Positions 15,063 to 23,561 of a DNA stretch of 64,000 nucleotides are shown here, in pieces. The position numbers and the translations under genes were made by a program. The stretch is from Clostridia bacterium (GTDB lineage: Bacteria > Bacillota > Clostridia > TANB77 > CAG-508), in NCBI GenBank assembly GCA_017430135.1, contig JAFRNM010000019.1, forward strand, positions 1 through 64,000. The letters run 5' to 3'. The stretch's first letter is position 1. Each line of letters begins with the position of its first letter. The notes beneath the pieces are model-generated. The model made no database searches, was not told the origin of the DNA, and saw nothing but the letters and a program-made list of their open reading frames with translations.

Positions 15063-17587
15063 TTACATCAATGGATCTTTAAAAAGGCTCTTATTTCTTC
15101 TATTACTACTTTTCCCACTTTTTCTTTCTTTTGTAACTTTATCTATATTCCAAAATTTTTGTGGATGTATTTCTCTTATTTTCCTTGACTTTTCTCTTAT
15201 ATCTCTAATATTTGTATTCCATTCTGGATTACCAAGTCCAAGTGTTTCATTAAAATACCATAAATGTAAATCTGGCGAATTTGTTATTGCAGGATTTTCT
15301 CCAGAAACCATTACAAGTAATGCAGGTCTTTGAATCCTTAAAACTTCATCTGTGGTTAATAATGCTCTTTGAGATAAATTCATAGAATTACTTCTATTAA
15401 CTGCTCCACCACTTGAACTATTGGAAGTAGACCAAGTGCTACAAGTATAAGTACCTATTTTCTTACTAATCATTTCAGCTGTTTCAAAATTAGATGTTTT
15501 TAAATAATTCCAACAATGACAGTTATCTAATATATTTTTTGCTGTATTATCTCCGTATTTATCATTTAATTGTGAAAATGATTGAATAAATAAATTAAAC
15601 CTTATTCCTCTACCACCACCAACAGTCAAAAAGCCTCCGAAGTTTGGTATTGCACTAAAGTTGCCGAAATTCATCTAATATAAAGTTTGTACGAATATTT
15701 AACCTTCCACCTTTGCTATCTGCCAATTCGCAAAGTTTAGTATATGCTTGATTAACAAACAATGAACACAATCCATAAAAAGTTGTCTTTTCATCTGGTA
15801 ATATCATAAACAATGCTGATTTTTCTTCATTAAACTTATTTATATCGATTTCTGCTTCATCAATCATAGAAGCAACATAGTCATCAACAAATATATTCAA
15901 TGTTGCTAATGCTGAAGTAAAAAATGAAGCCCTTGTTTTTGATGGTGCAATCCTTGCTGGTGCAAATTGTTGAACTACTGGAGAATTTTGAGGTAGCGTT
16001 TCAATATAGGAATCCATAAGCATAGTTTTATCTTCTTGTTCAGCACACATTGTAGATATAAAGTTATAAACATTTGGTAAATTTTGATATTCCTTATGTG
16101 GTCTATTGTCATTTAATTCTTTCCAATCTTCTAAAATATCTCTTATCGTATTCTTTTTTTTATTATCTTCAATATCAATATTCTCAAATTCTTCTAAAAA
16201 CTTATCCAAGTCATAATATAAATCTTCTTTTAGTTTTTGTTTTCGCAATTCATAATCCTCTATGTTTATAAACTTAGAAAAATATATTGAGTTATTTAAA
16301 TACTTATTTATATATTCTAGTATTTCCCCAATTACATTATCAAGAAATTTTTCTCTTAAAGTATCTTTTTCATCTTGTGTTAGTTTCTTATATTTAATTA
16401 TATATTCAGAAATATCAGCATTTTCAATATAATTATCAATTCCTTCTTTATCTTCCGAATGTTCTTTTATATATTGTTCAACTATTTCTTCATTGTATAA
16501 AATTTTAATCTTTTTATCTGTTATAATATCTTCAGAATTTCCTATTACAACAGCCATAATTCCAGTTTTAATAACTGACTTTTCTCCATTTACCCAAATT
16601 GCTTCTCTATTTCCAACTTCTCCAACTAAACTTTCAACAATATCTGAACAATAGTTTAAAGCCTTTGGAATATCTCCTTTTTCTACCTGCTCTATTACAG
16701 GTTGTAAGAAATTATATTTTGATGATTTTAACGGTGATTTAAAGTCTAATGTTAATACATTATATCCGCAATGATTTTAAATTTTGTGAAGTATATTCAT
16801 AAAGCTCTCCCTTAGGATCGCTTAATATCATATTTTCCCCTGCTAACGCAGTATTATCAATTGTTTGAAGAACTAAACATCTTGTTTTTCCAGAACGAGT
16901 TGCACCTACTGTCAAAGAGTGCATATCATCCTTTAAATAATAGATTTGTTCTACTTTCTTTTTTTTAATAGAAATATAAGGAATTATACCTTTAAATCTT
17001 TTTATTCTAATACTATACTTATTCTTGTCTTTTTTTCCAACAACAAGTCCTCCAGTTTTAAATATAGTAGGAACTATTTCGCTTACTTCATTTGCACCTG
17101 GAATTATTTCTTCTTGGTGTTCCATTAAATACTTTTCTTTTTGTCGTTCTTTATTTGCTGTATCTAATAAATACTTTATTGTTTTATTATCTGGATCAAA
17201 AGTATTAATTCCAAATACTTTTTTAAAGTCTTTTTTATTTAGCCACCAACTTGAACCTTGTTGTGTTTGTTCTTTTCCAACTGGTATAGGTATTCTAATG
17301 TCTTTAGTTACTTTATATGTTTTGGATAAATAATCATTTAAATTAAATACTTTAAATACTGAAAAAGCAATTAGTAATACAAAGCATAAAAGTATTAAAT
17401 AAAATATCTGCCTTCCTTCTTCTAGTTCAAATATTGATAAAGTCTTTATTGGAGTAAATTGTAATATATTTTCTGGTTGTTTTAAAAAAATTTGAAGTAA
17501 TAACCAAGCAAGTACAATAGATAACAAAAAGCCAATTATTAAAGCTAATATTATGGCGATAATCTTAGTTTTTAGTTTTCCATTCAT
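15063..17587 (-). CDS. VirD4/TcpA-type coupling protein read through two +1 frameshifts
   Basis: Three reading frames together encode one roughly 840-residue coupling protein that brings the relaxase-DNA complex to the channel. Part 1 (17587-16769) has two membrane helices, Walker A VGATRSGKTRCL and a Walker B region NMILSDPKGELYEYT. It hits TAA at 16762-16760. Part 2 (16767-15667) carries a helical insertion and ends in NFILDEF. It hits TAG at 15657-15655. Part 3 (15665-15063) starts GNFSAIPNFGGFLTVGGGRG and has the conserved QSFSQL and LDNC motifs. Each join needs a +1 shift at a CGG codon. A single upstream GGAGG (start 17587) serves all parts. It could be a pseudogene or contain sequence errors instead. 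The protein family is certain. Confidence 0.85.
15664..15666 (-). other. Candidate +1 frameshift site 2 (CGG), coupling protein
   Basis: In frame 0 the minus strand reads GAA TTT CGG CAA CTT TAG. Skipping the C gives GAA TTT GGC AAC TTT, which restores the conserved DEFGNF motif. The preceding TTT can also re-pair as TTC in the +1 frame. Confidence 0.6.
16766..16768 (-). other. Candidate +1 frameshift site 1 (CGG), coupling protein
   Basis: In frame 0 the minus strand reads TCA TTG CGG ATA TAA. Skipping the C gives TCA TTG GGA TAT AAT, which restores the family motif LKSLGYNV straight after Walker B. Confidence 0.6.
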
Positions 17588-17611
17588 TAGATTAATTCCT
17601 CCTTTAAACAC

Positions 17612-17647
17612 AAAGAAAGACCAAGAGTATTTTCTTGACCTTTCTTT
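17612..17647 (-). terminator. Leader terminator/attenuator, module 4
   Basis: On the minus strand an AAAGAAAGGTCAAGA/TCTTGGTCTTTCTTT-type stem ends in T-rich sequence. It differs in sequence from modules 1-3 but occupies the same position, 25 bp before the coupling protein start. Confidence 0.65.
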
Positions 17648-17669
17648 ATATGGAATATTAATCTAATAT

Positions 17670-17722
17670 TATATGATTATAAAATAAAAGTAAATGTCAG
17701 TTTTTGCATAGATTTTGTAACT
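17670..17722 (-). promoter_or_regulatory. Conserved promoter module 4
   Basis: The conserved block at 17687-17718 has one change (GCATAG for GCACAG). CTGACA is followed by several TATAAT-like hexamers on the minus strand. It drives the coupling protein operon. Confidence 0.68.
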
Positions 17723-17724
17723 TT

Positions 17725-18102
17725 TTATTTTTTATCATCTATCACCTTTTTTAGATTTGGATATAATGCCACTATTACATCTTTAATGACTTCAAGTTCA
17801 TCTTCTGTACATCTTTCTATAATTTCATGTAGTATTTCTTTATTTTTATATTCTTGTTTCATTTCAATTATTTCCCCATATAGTAAACTATCAACAGGAA
17901 TTTTTAAAGTTTGAGATATTTGATGTAAAGTATGAACACTCGTGCCTACATTTCCTTTTTCCAATTCTGCAACATAATTTTCAGAACGATTGATTTTTTC
18001 TGCAAATTTTTCTTTGCTCATACTAATTTGTTCACGATACATTTTTATTCTTTTTCCTAAGCCTTTCCAATCTTTATACTCAAATCTATTTACTCTACTC
18101 AT
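17725..18102 (-). CDS. XRE-family transcriptional regulator
   Basis: A 125-residue protein with an XRE helix-turn-helix near residues 16-70: MYREQISMSKEKFAEKINRS is followed by ENYVAELEKGN. The C-terminal helical extension holds CTEDELEVIKDVIVAL. The start at 18102 follows GGAGG by 8 bp. It lies beside a receiver-domain gene and opposite a second XRE gene, flanked by repeated CACAACTAGCAA-type sites. It is a likely switch protein of the element. Confidence 0.85.
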   Translation of the reverse strand: MSRVNRFEYKDWKGLGKRIKMYREQISMSKEKFAEKINRSENYVAELEKGNVGTSVHTLHQISQTLKIPVDSLLYGEIIEMKQEYKNKEILHEIIERCTEDELEVIKDVIVALYPNLKKVIDDKK

Positions 18103-18114
18103 TTTATATTCCTC

Positions 18115-18218
18115 CACAACTAGCAATTATTTTTATAATTTTTCTTGATAGTATTATCTCATTTTTCAAATATTTTTATTATCAACTACCATTTATTTAT
18201 ATAATTTTTGCTAGTTGT
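18115..18218. promoter_or_regulatory. Inverted operator pair upstream of XRE gene
   Basis: ACAACTAGCAATTAT at 18116-18130 and its inverted form ATAATTTTTGCTAGTTGT at 18201-18218 enclose the promoter region of the XRE gene at 17725. They are candidate binding sites for one of the two XRE proteins. Confidence 0.45.
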
Positions 18219-18262
18219 TTTTGAGGTAAAATAAAATACGATTTTAAATCGCTCAAACTTCT

Positions 18263-18715
18263 CTATTTTCTTTTAAATAATTTACTAAAAAACCCTTCTT
18301 TATTAATTTTATCTTCTTTCTGATTTGGTATTTCCGATTTAACTTCAATATAATTATCTATGTATTCATTAATACTCTTTTCATCAATAGGCTTATATAC
18401 AATATCAAATTTTAACTCTCTTGAAGCTATTATTAAATCAGCACTTCTATCTGATGTAACTAATATAAATTTGGGTTTCTTTTCTAAATCTCTGTAAGAA
18501 ATATTTCTTATAACATCTAACCCTGTCATTTCTGGCATTTTCATATCTGTAAATACTATATCTGGTTCATACCCCAATATTATATCTAATTCTTCTAGTC
18601 CATCTCTTGCAACATGTATTTTTTCAACCTTTGTATTTTTTTGTAAAACATCTAATAGACTTTGAGCAAAATACTTTTCATCATCAGCTATTAGAACTAT
18701 TAACTTTTTGTCCAT
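18263..18715 (-). CDS. Stand-alone response-regulator receiver protein
   Basis: A 150-residue protein with a complete receiver domain. The acidic pair is in IADDEK (residues 9-14), the phospho-acceptor aspartate in FTDMKMPEMTGLDV near residue 57, Thr/Ser in LVTSD and Lys in VYKPID. There is no DNA-binding output domain. The C-terminus EGFFSKLFKRK is a short basic amphipathic tail resembling the tail motif of small proteins elsewhere in the window. No histidine kinase is encoded here, so it must work with a host kinase or be a phosphate sink or protein switch. Confidence 0.9.
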   Translation of the reverse strand: MDKKLIVLIADDEKYFAQSLLDVLQKNTKVEKIHVARDGLEELDIILGYEPDIVFTDMKMPEMTGLDVIRNISYRDLEKKPKFILVTSDRSADLIIASRELKFDIVYKPIDEKSINEYIDNYIEVKSEIPNQKEDKINKEGFFSKLFKRK

Positions 18716-18789
18716 AAATTTCCTCCTTCTATTATATTATACAATAATATGACATTTTTGTATTCAATTTTCTATATTGCAAAATTATT

Positions 18790-18900
18790 TTCACAATTAG
18801 CAAGTTATTAATTAGTATAACATAATCATTTCTTCACATCAAGCAAGTAGTTTGATTTTGTGAAGATTTTCACATAATTCTTCACAATTAGCAAGTATTT
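18790..18900. promoter_or_regulatory. Cluster of repeated TTCACA-TTAGCAAGT sites
   Basis: Three similar direct repeats occur: TTCACAATTAGCAAGT (18790-18805 and 18881-18896) and TTCACATCAAGCAAGT (18833-18848). An inverted TGTGAAGATTTTCACA (18860-18875) lies among them. They fill the gap between the divergent receiver and XRE genes and look like an operator array. Confidence 0.5.
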
Positions 18901-18944
18901 TGGTTAAATTTATTGTTATACTTTTAGTTGTGGAGGAAATTTTG

Positions 18945-19181
18945 ATGTTATTATCTGATGCAATAAAAATAAGAATAAATGAATTATTAGATGAAAATAA
19001 TATGAATACTTGGAAATTATATAAACAAACTGGAGTTCCAGCTTCTACTTTATCATATTTTTTGAATGGAAAGAGAGAATTAATAAGTTTAAAAACTTTA
19101 TTACATATTTGCGAAGGATTTAATATTACTTTAAAAGATTTTTTTGACTCTCCTATTTTTAATGATGTTGAGCAAGATTAA
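18945..19181 (+). CDS. Small XRE-family (Cro/CI-like) regulator
   Basis: A 78-residue protein that is essentially one helix-turn-helix domain: AIKIRINELLDENNMNTWKL, then GVPASTLSYFLNGKRELIS. GGAGG lies 8 bp before the ATG at 18945; upstream in-frame starts lack a site. It is divergent from the receiver gene across the operator cluster, and a terminator follows. It is probably one arm of the element's genetic switch. Confidence 0.85.
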   Translation: MLLSDAIKIRINELLDENNMNTWKLYKQTGVPASTLSYFLNGKRELISLKTLLHICEGFNITLKDFFDSPIFNDVEQD

Positions 19182-19212
19182 AAGCATTAGATTTAAGTTC
19201 TAATGCTTTTAT
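19180..19212. terminator. Bidirectional terminator
   Basis: The stem AAAAGCATTAGA/TCTAATGCTTTT has a 7-nt loop and A/T flanks. It separates the plus-strand XRE gene from the minus-strand cargo array. Confidence 0.85.
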
Positions 19213-19214
19213 TA

Positions 19215-19778
19215 TTATACATTTTTATTTTTTATATAGCTTCCTTCAAATTCTCTAGCTAAAATATCCATATAAACATGGTCATAGTATTTTCCATTTA
19301 AGAAATAAGCTTCTCTTCTTCTGCCATATTCTTTAAATCCAACTTTTTTATAACAAGCTATTGCTCTTTCATTAAATGACATTACACCAAGATTTACATT
19401 ATTAATGTTTAAATAATTGAAACAATAATCTAATAATAATCTTAATGCTTCTGCTCCATATCCATTATTTCTATGTTTTTCATCTCCTATAAATATTCCT
19501 ACTTCTGCACATCTATCTTTTTGTTTAATATTCATTATTCCGCAATTTCCTATTAATTCATCGTTTTCTAAATTAACAATAGCAAAATTAAAATCGTTAT
19601 TTTTTAAATTATTTTCGAGCCATTCTCTTTCTGCTTCTACAGACATAATACTACTACTTTTTCCAATTCCGTCTGTCATTTTGAAATCACAAAACCACTC
19701 TACATATTTTTCTGCATCTTCTACATTTACTGGAGATAAATATATTCTATTTCCTATTAGTTTTTTATAATATTTCAT
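19215..19778 (-). CDS. GNAT-family N-acetyltransferase (RimJ/RimL-like)
   Basis: A 187-residue GNAT with an N-terminal RIYLSPVNVEDAEKYVEWF typical of RimJ/RimL-like and aminoglycoside-type acetyltransferases. The acetyl-CoA loop is EKHRNNGYGAEALRLL, followed by NINNVNLGVMSFNERAIACY. It is the most downstream gene of the cargo array, ending at the terminator. The substrate is unknown. Confidence 0.87.
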   Translation of the reverse strand: MKYYKKLIGNRIYLSPVNVEDAEKYVEWFCDFKMTDGIGKSSSIMSVEAEREWLENNLKNNDFNFAIVNLENDELIGNCGIMNIKQKDRCAEVGIFIGDEKHRNNGYGAEALRLLLDYCFNYLNINNVNLGVMSFNERAIACYKKVGFKEYGRRREAYFLNGKYYDHVYMDILAREFEGSYIKNKNV

Positions 19779-19798
19779 ATCAATCGACCTCTTTTCTT

Positions 19799-20245
19799 CT
19801 AATTTATTTTATCATTTTTCATCGGATAAAATCTAAGTCCATTTACAACCTGTTCTGTATCTGTATCAATAAAGCCTAAATGCTTATAAACTTCATGAGC
19901 ATAAGGAGATGAATTTACTGTAAAATAACCAGTCGAATTTGATTCTTTTATCCTACTATATAAAGATTTTCCTATTCCTCTTCTATGGTAATTTCCGTCT
20001 ACAAAGAATAATGCAATATGATTACTATTTTTAGTAGCAATAACTCCAACTATTTTATTATTTTCAAAAGCTCCTATGAATTTTCTTTCTTTTATCCATT
20101 GTTCATTATCTATAGTTCTTTTAAATTCTTCTATTCCTTCTTGTGTATAATCTGGAGCTTCATATTCTAAAAATGTTCTCCAAACTAAATCAAGTGCTTC
20201 TTTCATTTCTTCATTTTTTATTTCTCTTATTTCTATTTCATTCAT
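19799..20245 (-). CDS. GNAT-family N-acetyltransferase
   Basis: A 148-residue GNAT with the acetyl-CoA motif YHRRGIGKSLYSRI and a C-terminal YAHEVYKHLGF segment. The ending QVVNGLRFYPMKN is typical of a large group of Firmicute GNATs with unknown substrates. AAAGGA precedes the ATG. It lies in the same-strand array. Confidence 0.87.
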   Translation of the reverse strand: MNEIEIREIKNEEMKEALDLVWRTFLEYEAPDYTQEGIEEFKRTIDNEQWIKERKFIGAFENNKIVGVIATKNSNHIALFFVDGNYHRRGIGKSLYSRIKESNSTGYFTVNSSPYAHEVYKHLGFIDTDTEQVVNGLRFYPMKNDKIN

Positions 20246-20306
20246 TATATTTCCTTTCCTAAAATGATTTTACATATCATTTTATAACTTCTTTATCAAT
20301 ATATAA

Positions 20307-20795
20307 TTATTTACGCACATCTTGAGAAATAAATTCAAAATCGTTAAATATGTTCATTCCTTCATTTAATAAAATTTTCCCAACAATATGTTTTTGACTT
20401 TCACCTGTATTTATTAAACTTTCACAAGATGGTTTTAATTTTCCACCACTTGACTTGTTAATGAATTCTTGTGGCACTGAATAATAAACTTGTCCAATTT
20501 TTGCCCATTTTATAGCACCAGAGCATAGAATACATGGTTCTCCTGAACATATTAAAATATAATTTTTTAAATATACAGATTTTATTTTTTTACAGTATTC
20601 TCTTATCACAAGAGTCTCAGCATGTGCTGTCGGATCAGATAATTCTATACATCTTGTTTGTGATTTATGGCAAAAGTTATACTCTGGATCTAGTAATACT
20701 GCTCCAAAAGGGTTTTCTCCATTTTTCTTTGATGCCTCTGCTTCTTCAAAAGCCATTCTCATATATTTTTCAATTATTTCAATTCTATTTTCCAC
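20307..20795 (-). CDS. Nucleoside/nucleobase deaminase (cytidine deaminase superfamily)
   Basis: A 162-residue zinc deaminase. The HAE motif (TAHAETLVIREY) supplies the catalytic glutamate and one zinc ligand, and PCILC supplies two cysteines. The NPFGAV motif near residue 27 is shared by guanine deaminases and tRNA adenosine deaminases. Its separate location and C-terminal sequence favour a guanine-deaminase-like salvage enzyme over the housekeeping tRNA enzyme, but this is not certain. Confidence 0.85.
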   Translation of the reverse strand: MENRIEIIEKYMRMAFEEAEASKKNGENPFGAVLLDPEYNFCHKSQTRCIELSDPTAHAETLVIREYCKKIKSVYLKNYILICSGEPCILCSGAIKWAKIGQVYYSVPQEFINKSSGGKLKPSCESLINTGESQKHIVGKILLNEGMNIFNDFEFISQDVRK

Positions 20796-20830
20796 TATTA
20801 AACTTCTCCTTATTCTATATTTTATTATTG

Positions 20831-21247
20831 CTATTTTTCAATTCTTCTAATCATTCCATATCCAGTAAAATCAAATGGTATTTTTCTAAATCCACATTTC
20901 TCATAAAATGATTCTTTTCCTTGCATTGAAATCAAATTAATACTTGCTCTTTGTCCTTCTTTTGTTTTATTATAAACTTCTTTCACAATTTCTTCAATAA
21001 GTAATTTTCCCAAACCCTTTCCTTGATAATCTTTATTTATTACAACATCAACAATTAAATAATATAAACCATCTCCAATTGCTCTTGCCATACCAACTGC
21101 TTTATTATCAACTATTATTTTTTTAATAATAACACTATTTCTTAATGCTTCAATTATTACATTTTCATCTTTTGAATCCCAACCAACTGAATTTCGTAAT
21201 TCGTTATATTCTTTAGGCTGTAAATCATCCTTTATTTGATATTCCAT
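20831..21247 (-). CDS. GNAT-family N-acetyltransferase
   Basis: A 138-residue GNAT with DVVINKDYQGKGLGKLLIEE and a closing ESFYEKCGFRKIPFDFTGYGM. This resembles the YitH/GNA1-like family that acts on small amines. The start at 21247 is chosen because GGAAGG then lies 10 bp upstream. It is part of the acetyltransferase array. Confidence 0.87.
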   Translation of the reverse strand: MEYQIKDDLQPKEYNELRNSVGWDSKDENVIIEALRNSVIIKKIIVDNKAVGMARAIGDGLYYLIVDVVINKDYQGKGLGKLLIEEIVKEVYNKTKEGQRASINLISMQGKESFYEKCGFRKIPFDFTGYGMIRRIEK

Positions 21248-21277
21248 ATTTTTCATTCCTTCCTATTTTTTAATAAT

Positions 21278-21757
21278 CTATAAGTATTTAACCAAAGTAT
21301 ATTCTTTATCTTCATTCAATTCTTTTTTACCACCTAAATAATCATAACCTAATTTGCGATAGAATTCACAACCATATATTGAAGCAGGTATATACAATTC
21401 TTTTGCTCCTATGCTTTTTGCATATTCTTCTATTTTCTTAATAAGCATAGTACCTATTCCTTTATGATGTTTTTCTATTTTTACAAATAGTGTCAAAATA
21501 ATATATTTAGTACCTGTTTCATCCCCTCTTAGTTTGTTTATACCTATAGTCCCTACTACTTCATTTTCTTCAATTGCAACATAATTCTGTATCCTTTTAG
21601 GATAATTCTTCTTTATTTCTTCTTCTGTAAAATGTTTTGATAATTTATCAATTATTTCTTTGCCATGATCTTTTATATTTATTTCATACATATTTGTTAT
21701 TATTATATCTGACATTTCTTTTGCATATTTTTCTTGATATTCTTTTATTTCAACCAT
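21278..21757 (-). CDS. GNAT-family N-acetyltransferase
   Basis: A 159-residue GNAT. The acetyl-CoA loop is KIEKHHKGIGTMLIKKIEEY, with CEFYRKLGYDYLG near the end. The start at 21757 follows GGGAGAG. An in-frame upstream ATG at 21805 would overlap the next GNAT and has no binding site. Confidence 0.87.
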   Translation of the reverse strand: MVEIKEYQEKYAKEMSDIIITNMYEINIKDHGKEIIDKLSKHFTEEEIKKNYPKRIQNYVAIEENEVVGTIGINKLRGDETGTKYIILTLFVKIEKHHKGIGTMLIKKIEEYAKSIGAKELYIPASIYGCEFYRKLGYDYLGGKKELNEDKEYTLVKYL

Positions 21758-21779
21758 AATTTTCTCTCCCTTTTTTTCT

Positions 21780-22301
21780 TTACATATTTGTAATATCATA
21801 TTCATACATTGCTAGTCCATATTTTTTATCTCCAAATTCAATTTCGTCATAATTTATTACTTTTCCACCCATTTTTTCATAGAAAGCTCTTGACGGATAA
21901 TTTTCTTTTAAACATCCTAATATCATTTTGGTTTTGCCTTCTTTTTTTAGCAATTCTATAACATATTGCATTAGTTTTCTTCCTATTCCATTTCTTTTTA
22001 ACTTACTTGTTACATATAGAGAAGATATTTCGCAATCTGCATTTGGATATTTTTCAGGATAGTTATTAAAATTTCTATATAAACAAAATCCTACAATTTC
22101 ATTATTGGATTCGGCAACAATAATATTTACACCTTTATCTATATTTTTTCTTCTTTTTTCAATTTCTTTTTCTCTGTCCATATTATCAAGATAATTATCT
22201 TCAACTATTCCTCTATATGCTGTTTGCCAACCTTCAATTTTTATATCTGCAATTTTCTCAATATCATCAATAGTTGCATTTCTAATTATAATATTTTGCA
22301 T
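21780..22301 (-). CDS. GNAT-family N-acetyltransferase
   Basis: A 173-residue GNAT that starts with IIIRNATIDDIEKIADIKIEGW and carries LYVTSKLKRNGIGRKLMQYV, then a SRAFYEKMGGKVI segment. It is similar in architecture to the one at 27042 (EYMGGRLVF), so the two may be recent paralogues. The start at 22301 has AAGGAG 8 bp upstream. Confidence 0.87.
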   Translation of the reverse strand: MQNIIIRNATIDDIEKIADIKIEGWQTAYRGIVEDNYLDNMDREKEIEKRRKNIDKGVNIIVAESNNEIVGFCLYRNFNNYPEKYPNADCEISSLYVTSKLKRNGIGRKLMQYVIELLKKEGKTKMILGCLKENYPSRAFYEKMGGKVINYDEIEFGDKKYGLAMYEYDITNM

Positions 22302-22320
22302 TTTACTCACTCCTTAAAAC

Positions 22321-22368
22321 TAAAATAAGCCTCACAAAAGAATCTTTTTAAGACTCCTTTGCAAGACT
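22321..22368 (-). promoter_or_regulatory. Imperfect leader hairpin
   Basis: On the minus strand AAGTCTTGCAAAGGAGTC can pair with GATTCTTTTGTGAGGCTT through several G-U pairs, just upstream of the GNAT at 22301. It could be a weak attenuator or a leftover terminator. The rest of the gap (22369-22531) shows no gene. Confidence 0.35.
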
Positions 22369-22531
22369 TCATAATCTCACTTCGTGTAAACAACTAATAT
22401 ATTTTTAATTGTCCTTTATCGCTCGGATTTATATTTCCTAGATAAACTCTTAAATATTGTTTTATATTGTAACATATTATTTGTCTTTTGTCAAATTTTG
22501 TATAAATTGGCTTTGTGTATATCTTGCATTA

Positions 22532-23020
22532 TTATCTTTTAACATTATACAATATATCAACTTCATCTTTATTGGGTTCTTCCCATTTAGTTCCTAATTT
22601 TTTAAGTAATCCTTCATCTAAATAGAAATCAAATCCACCATTTCCTTTTTGTATTTTTTCATTTCTTTCTGTAATATTTTTCTGCCATGTTTCATTATCT
22701 ACACATACATAATGAAGTTCACATTCTATTCCTATATTTTTATAATATTCTTTAATGTTTTTTCTATCTTCTTTAGTCCAAAGACCTCTTTCAAATATAA
22801 CGTTAGCTCCTGCTTTGGCTATTTCTCCTACTTTTTTTGTTAAATATTTATTTAACCTTTTAGAAAACACATTATAGAATTCTCCTTGTTCATTGTTTAT
22901 TAATTCATAAGTTGCTTCATCTGGAGATATTATAACCGCATTATAATCTTCTTTTATTGATTTTGAATAATAACTCTTTCCACTACAAATCTTTCCACAT
23001 ACAATTATAACTTTTCCCAT
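22532..23020 (-). CDS. Zeta-toxin/AAA-type P-loop kinase-like protein
   Basis: A 162-residue P-loop protein. The Walker A motif is VCGKICSGKSYYSK near residue 7, with an ISPDEATYEL segment typical of zeta-like and nucleoside kinase-type folds and ERGLWTKEDR in the lid region. It could phosphorylate a small molecule such as a nucleotide sugar or an antibiotic. No antitoxin-like partner gene is next to it. The start at 23020 has AAGGAAG upstream. Confidence 0.75.
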   Translation of the reverse strand: MGKVIIVCGKICSGKSYYSKSIKEDYNAVIISPDEATYELINNEQGEFYNVFSKRLNKYLTKKVGEIAKAGANVIFERGLWTKEDRKNIKEYYKNIGIECELHYVCVDNETWQKNITERNEKIQKGNGGFDFYLDEGLLKKLGTKWEEPNKDEVDILYNVKR

Positions 23021-23039
23021 AAAAAAATCACTTCCTTTT

Positions 23040-23519
23040 CTATAATTGCTTTTCAAGTTCAATTTCATCTCTTAAAGGTATATCATTATCTCCAAGTTCT
23101 GGTACATTTGGTTTAACTTTTCTTACTTCTTCCATAGCGTTAGGATATAATTTTGTTAAACAATACCCTCTTTTTTGGTAAAATTGTAAAGCTCTCATAT
23201 TGTCATTTGTAGTAATTAATCTCATTTTGCTACAATTATTATCTATTGCAATTTTTTCAATTTCTTTTAAAAGTGCTGAACCAATCCCAATATTTTCTCT
23301 TTTACTATCCAATGAAACAATTTCGCAAATATCTCCAAAGAATGTATATGTAACTAATCCAATTACTTTATTATCTTCTTGTAATAAAAATCCATCTAAT
23401 TTTGTTCCATCTATTATTTCGCCTCTTATACTCATATCTGTTGAAAACCAATTATCAATAAAAAATTGATTTACCATATTTCTTGTATCATTTGATATTC
23501 TTTCTATATTTTCTATCAT
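23040..23519 (-). CDS. GNAT-family N-acetyltransferase
   Basis: A 159-residue GNAT with IVSLDSKRENIGIGSALLKE and ALQFYQKRGYCLTKLYPNAM near the end, a pattern common in Firmicute GNATs annotated as resistance-like. The start at 23519 follows GGAG by 8 bp. Confidence 0.88.
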   Translation of the reverse strand: MIENIERISNDTRNMVNQFFIDNWFSTDMSIRGEIIDGTKLDGFLLQEDNKVIGLVTYTFFGDICEIVSLDSKRENIGIGSALLKEIEKIAIDNNCSKMRLITTNDNMRALQFYQKRGYCLTKLYPNAMEEVRKVKPNVPELGDNDIPLRDEIELEKQL

Positions 23520-23561
23520 ATTTATCACTCCATTTTTTATTTTACTAATATACAAAAACTA

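Noticed and set aside
15063..17587. Simple pseudogene of the coupling protein
   Set aside because: Not excluded, but less likely: apart from the two CGG sites the whole 840-residue frame is intact with all motifs, and the relaxase shows the same signature. Random decay would not choose the same codon three times.
22369..22531. T-box or riboswitch in the gap before the GNAT gene
   Set aside because: No conserved T-box or known riboswitch core could be recognised; only a weak hairpin at 22321-22368 is listed.
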